From positions 4,619,501-4,683,500 of the forward strand of contig NZ_CP108430.1 of NCBI RefSeq assembly GCF_041435335.1: a DNA stretch of 64,000 nt, given 5' to 3'. The notes under the pieces are model-generated. The model ran no database searches and was not told the DNA's origin. It was given only the letters and a program-made list of their open reading frames with translations. A program made the translations under genes and the position numbers. Positions 63,180-64,000 of the stretch are shown here, piece after piece; position 1 is the stretch's first letter; every line of letters starts with the position of its first letter. The DNA is from Streptomyces sp. NBC_01283. GTDB taxonomy: Bacteria > Actinomycetota > Actinomycetes > Streptomycetales > Streptomycetaceae.

Positions 63180-64000
63180 GTGAGTATTTCCGAGCCCTTG
63201 GACGACCCCTGGGCCGACAGCGGTCCCAGTGACCGTCTGCCCGCCTCCCGACAGCGTCGTGACGGAGGCAGAGGACGCGACGATCAGCACGACCGCGGCC
63301 GTGAAGGCGGCGGCTGGGACGGTGGTGGTACGGCCTTCGAGCGCGTACCGCCGCAGGATCTCGACGCCGAGCAGTCGGTGCTCGGCGGCATGCTGCTCTC
63401 CAAGGACGCCATCGCCGATGTCGTCGAGGTGCTCAAGGGCCACGATTTCTACCGGCCCGCGCACGAAACGATCTACACGGCGATCCTCGACCTGTACGCC
63501 AAGGGGGAGCCGGCCGACCCGATCACCGCGGCGGCCGAGCTCACCAAGCGCGGCGAGATCACCAAGGTCGGCGGGGCCTCGTATCTGCACACGCTGGTGC
63601 AGACGGTGCCGACGGCGGCGAACGCCGAGTACTACGCGGAGATCGTCCACGAGCGGGCGGTCCTGCGTCGCCTCGTGGAGGCGGGCACGCGCATCACCCA
63701 GATGGGATACGCGGCCGACGGCGACGTCGACGAGATCGTCAACAGCGCCCAGGCCGAGATCTACGCGGTCACCGAGCAGCGCACCAGCGAGGATTATCTG
63801 CCGCTCGGCGACATCATGGAGGGTGCGCTCGACGAGATCGAGGCGATCGGTTCGCGCAGCGGCGAGATGACCGGTGTGCCGACGGGCTTCACCGACTTCG
63901 ACTCGCTGACGAACGGCCTCCACCCGGGCCAGATGATCGTCATCGCGGCCCGTCCCGCCATGGGTAAGTCCACCCTGGCGCTCGACTTCGCGCGCGCCGC
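63180..64000 (+). CDS. dnaB: Replicative DNA helicase DnaB, N-terminal part
   Basis: The first 273 codons from GTG 63180 (GAGGGAGG upstream); the gene runs off the right edge. A Gly/Arg/Asp-rich N-terminal extension (about 55 residues) precedes the DnaB N-terminal domain (PPQDLDAEQSVLGGMLLSKD, HDFYRPAHETIYTAILDLYA) and the linker helix; the RecA-like ATPase starts with GVPTGFTDFDSLTNGLHPGQ and Walker A AARPAMGKST. It is the ring helicase at replication forks. Confidence 0.97.
   Translation, partial: MSISEPLDDPWADSGPSDRLPASRQRRDGGRGRDDQHDRGREGGGWDGGGTAFERVPPQDLDAEQSVLGGMLLSKDAIADVVEVLKGHDFYRPAHETIYTAILDLYAKGEPADPITAAAELTKRGEITKVGGASYLHTLVQTVPTAANAEYYAEIVHERAVLRRLVEAGTRITQMGYAADGDVDEIVNSAQAEIYAVTEQRTSEDYLPLGDIMEGALDEIEAIGSRSGEMTGVPTGFTDFDSLTNGLHPGQMIVIAARPAMGKSTLALDFARA

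Overview
This window is the replication-origin region of a Streptomyces chromosome (or a very close relative). The grounds are the very high GC content, frequent GTG starts, the gene order dnaB-rplI-rpsR-ssb-rpsF ... parBA-rsmG-jag-yidC-yidD-rnpA-rpmH-dnaA-oriC-dnaN-gnd-recF-DUF721-gyrB-gyrA, a WhiB-era actinobacterial gene set (DLW-39, DUF3566, LppU/SCO3897, FemX), and ten perfect copies of the Streptomyces parS 14-mer GTTTCACGTGAAAC. The origin lies at about 26.18-26.77 kb, between dnaN and dnaA. It is a cluster of some 17-19 DnaA-box-like 9-mers.

Layout. 0-6.7 kb: a rhomboid protease fragment, a cyclophilin, a DUF5324 protein, tRNA-Ala, a DNA-binding regulator with a membrane-anchored Ser/Thr kinase, two secreted or membrane proteins and the tiny DLW-39 protein. 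6.8-16.2 kb: a complete actinomycete integrative and conjugative element (AICE, pSAM2 type) inserted in the 3' half of tRNA-Ile(GAT), bounded by 44-bp direct repeats. It carries, left to right, a decayed cargo gene, a 152-bp imperfect palindrome, a Pif-like Nudix protein, a KorSA-like GntR repressor, an operator-covered promoter, an FtsK/TraB-type translocase, small Spd and zinc-knuckle proteins, RepSA, Xis and Int. 16.2-26 kb: tRNA-Ile, then gyrA/gyrB/recF/gnd/dnaN, all on the minus strand. 26-36 kb: oriC, dnaA, the rpmH-rsmG membrane-insertion/RNA operon and parAB. 36-43.7 kb: trxBA behind a SigR-type promoter, then a minus-strand cluster DUF6049-murJ-pseudokinase-sigM-anti-sigma. 46-56 kb: CCA transferase, LppU-like, MFS, PadR with inositol-phosphate synthase, a class A PBP and a GT87-like mannosyltransferase. 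56-64 kb: an alanine-racemase-like protein with FemX, the rpsF-ssb-rpsR-rplI operon, a MATE exporter and the start of dnaB.

How it works together. The core genes couple initiation (DnaA/oriC), elongation (DnaN, DnaB, SSB), topology (gyrase), segregation (ParAB and dispersed parS), and envelope growth (PBP, MurJ and its regulatory pseudokinase, FemX, YidC). DnaA-box-like sites also occur upstream of parA and upstream of dnaB.

Most interesting points. (i) The AICE palindrome at 7678-7829: most of its mismatches become G:U or G:T pairs only on the + strand, which suggests a selected single-strand structure such as a single-strand origin. (ii) CCCTAGGG palindromes sit only at the GntR gene and over the promoter of the transfer operon. 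(iii) Integration gives tRNA-Ile an encoded CCA end. (iv) Two parS sites are embedded in perfect 40-bp palindromes. (v) The rpsF leader can fold so as to sequester its own ribosome binding site. Start codons were chosen by eye from ribosome-binding sites and family knowledge; family assignments come from recalled motifs, not from searches.
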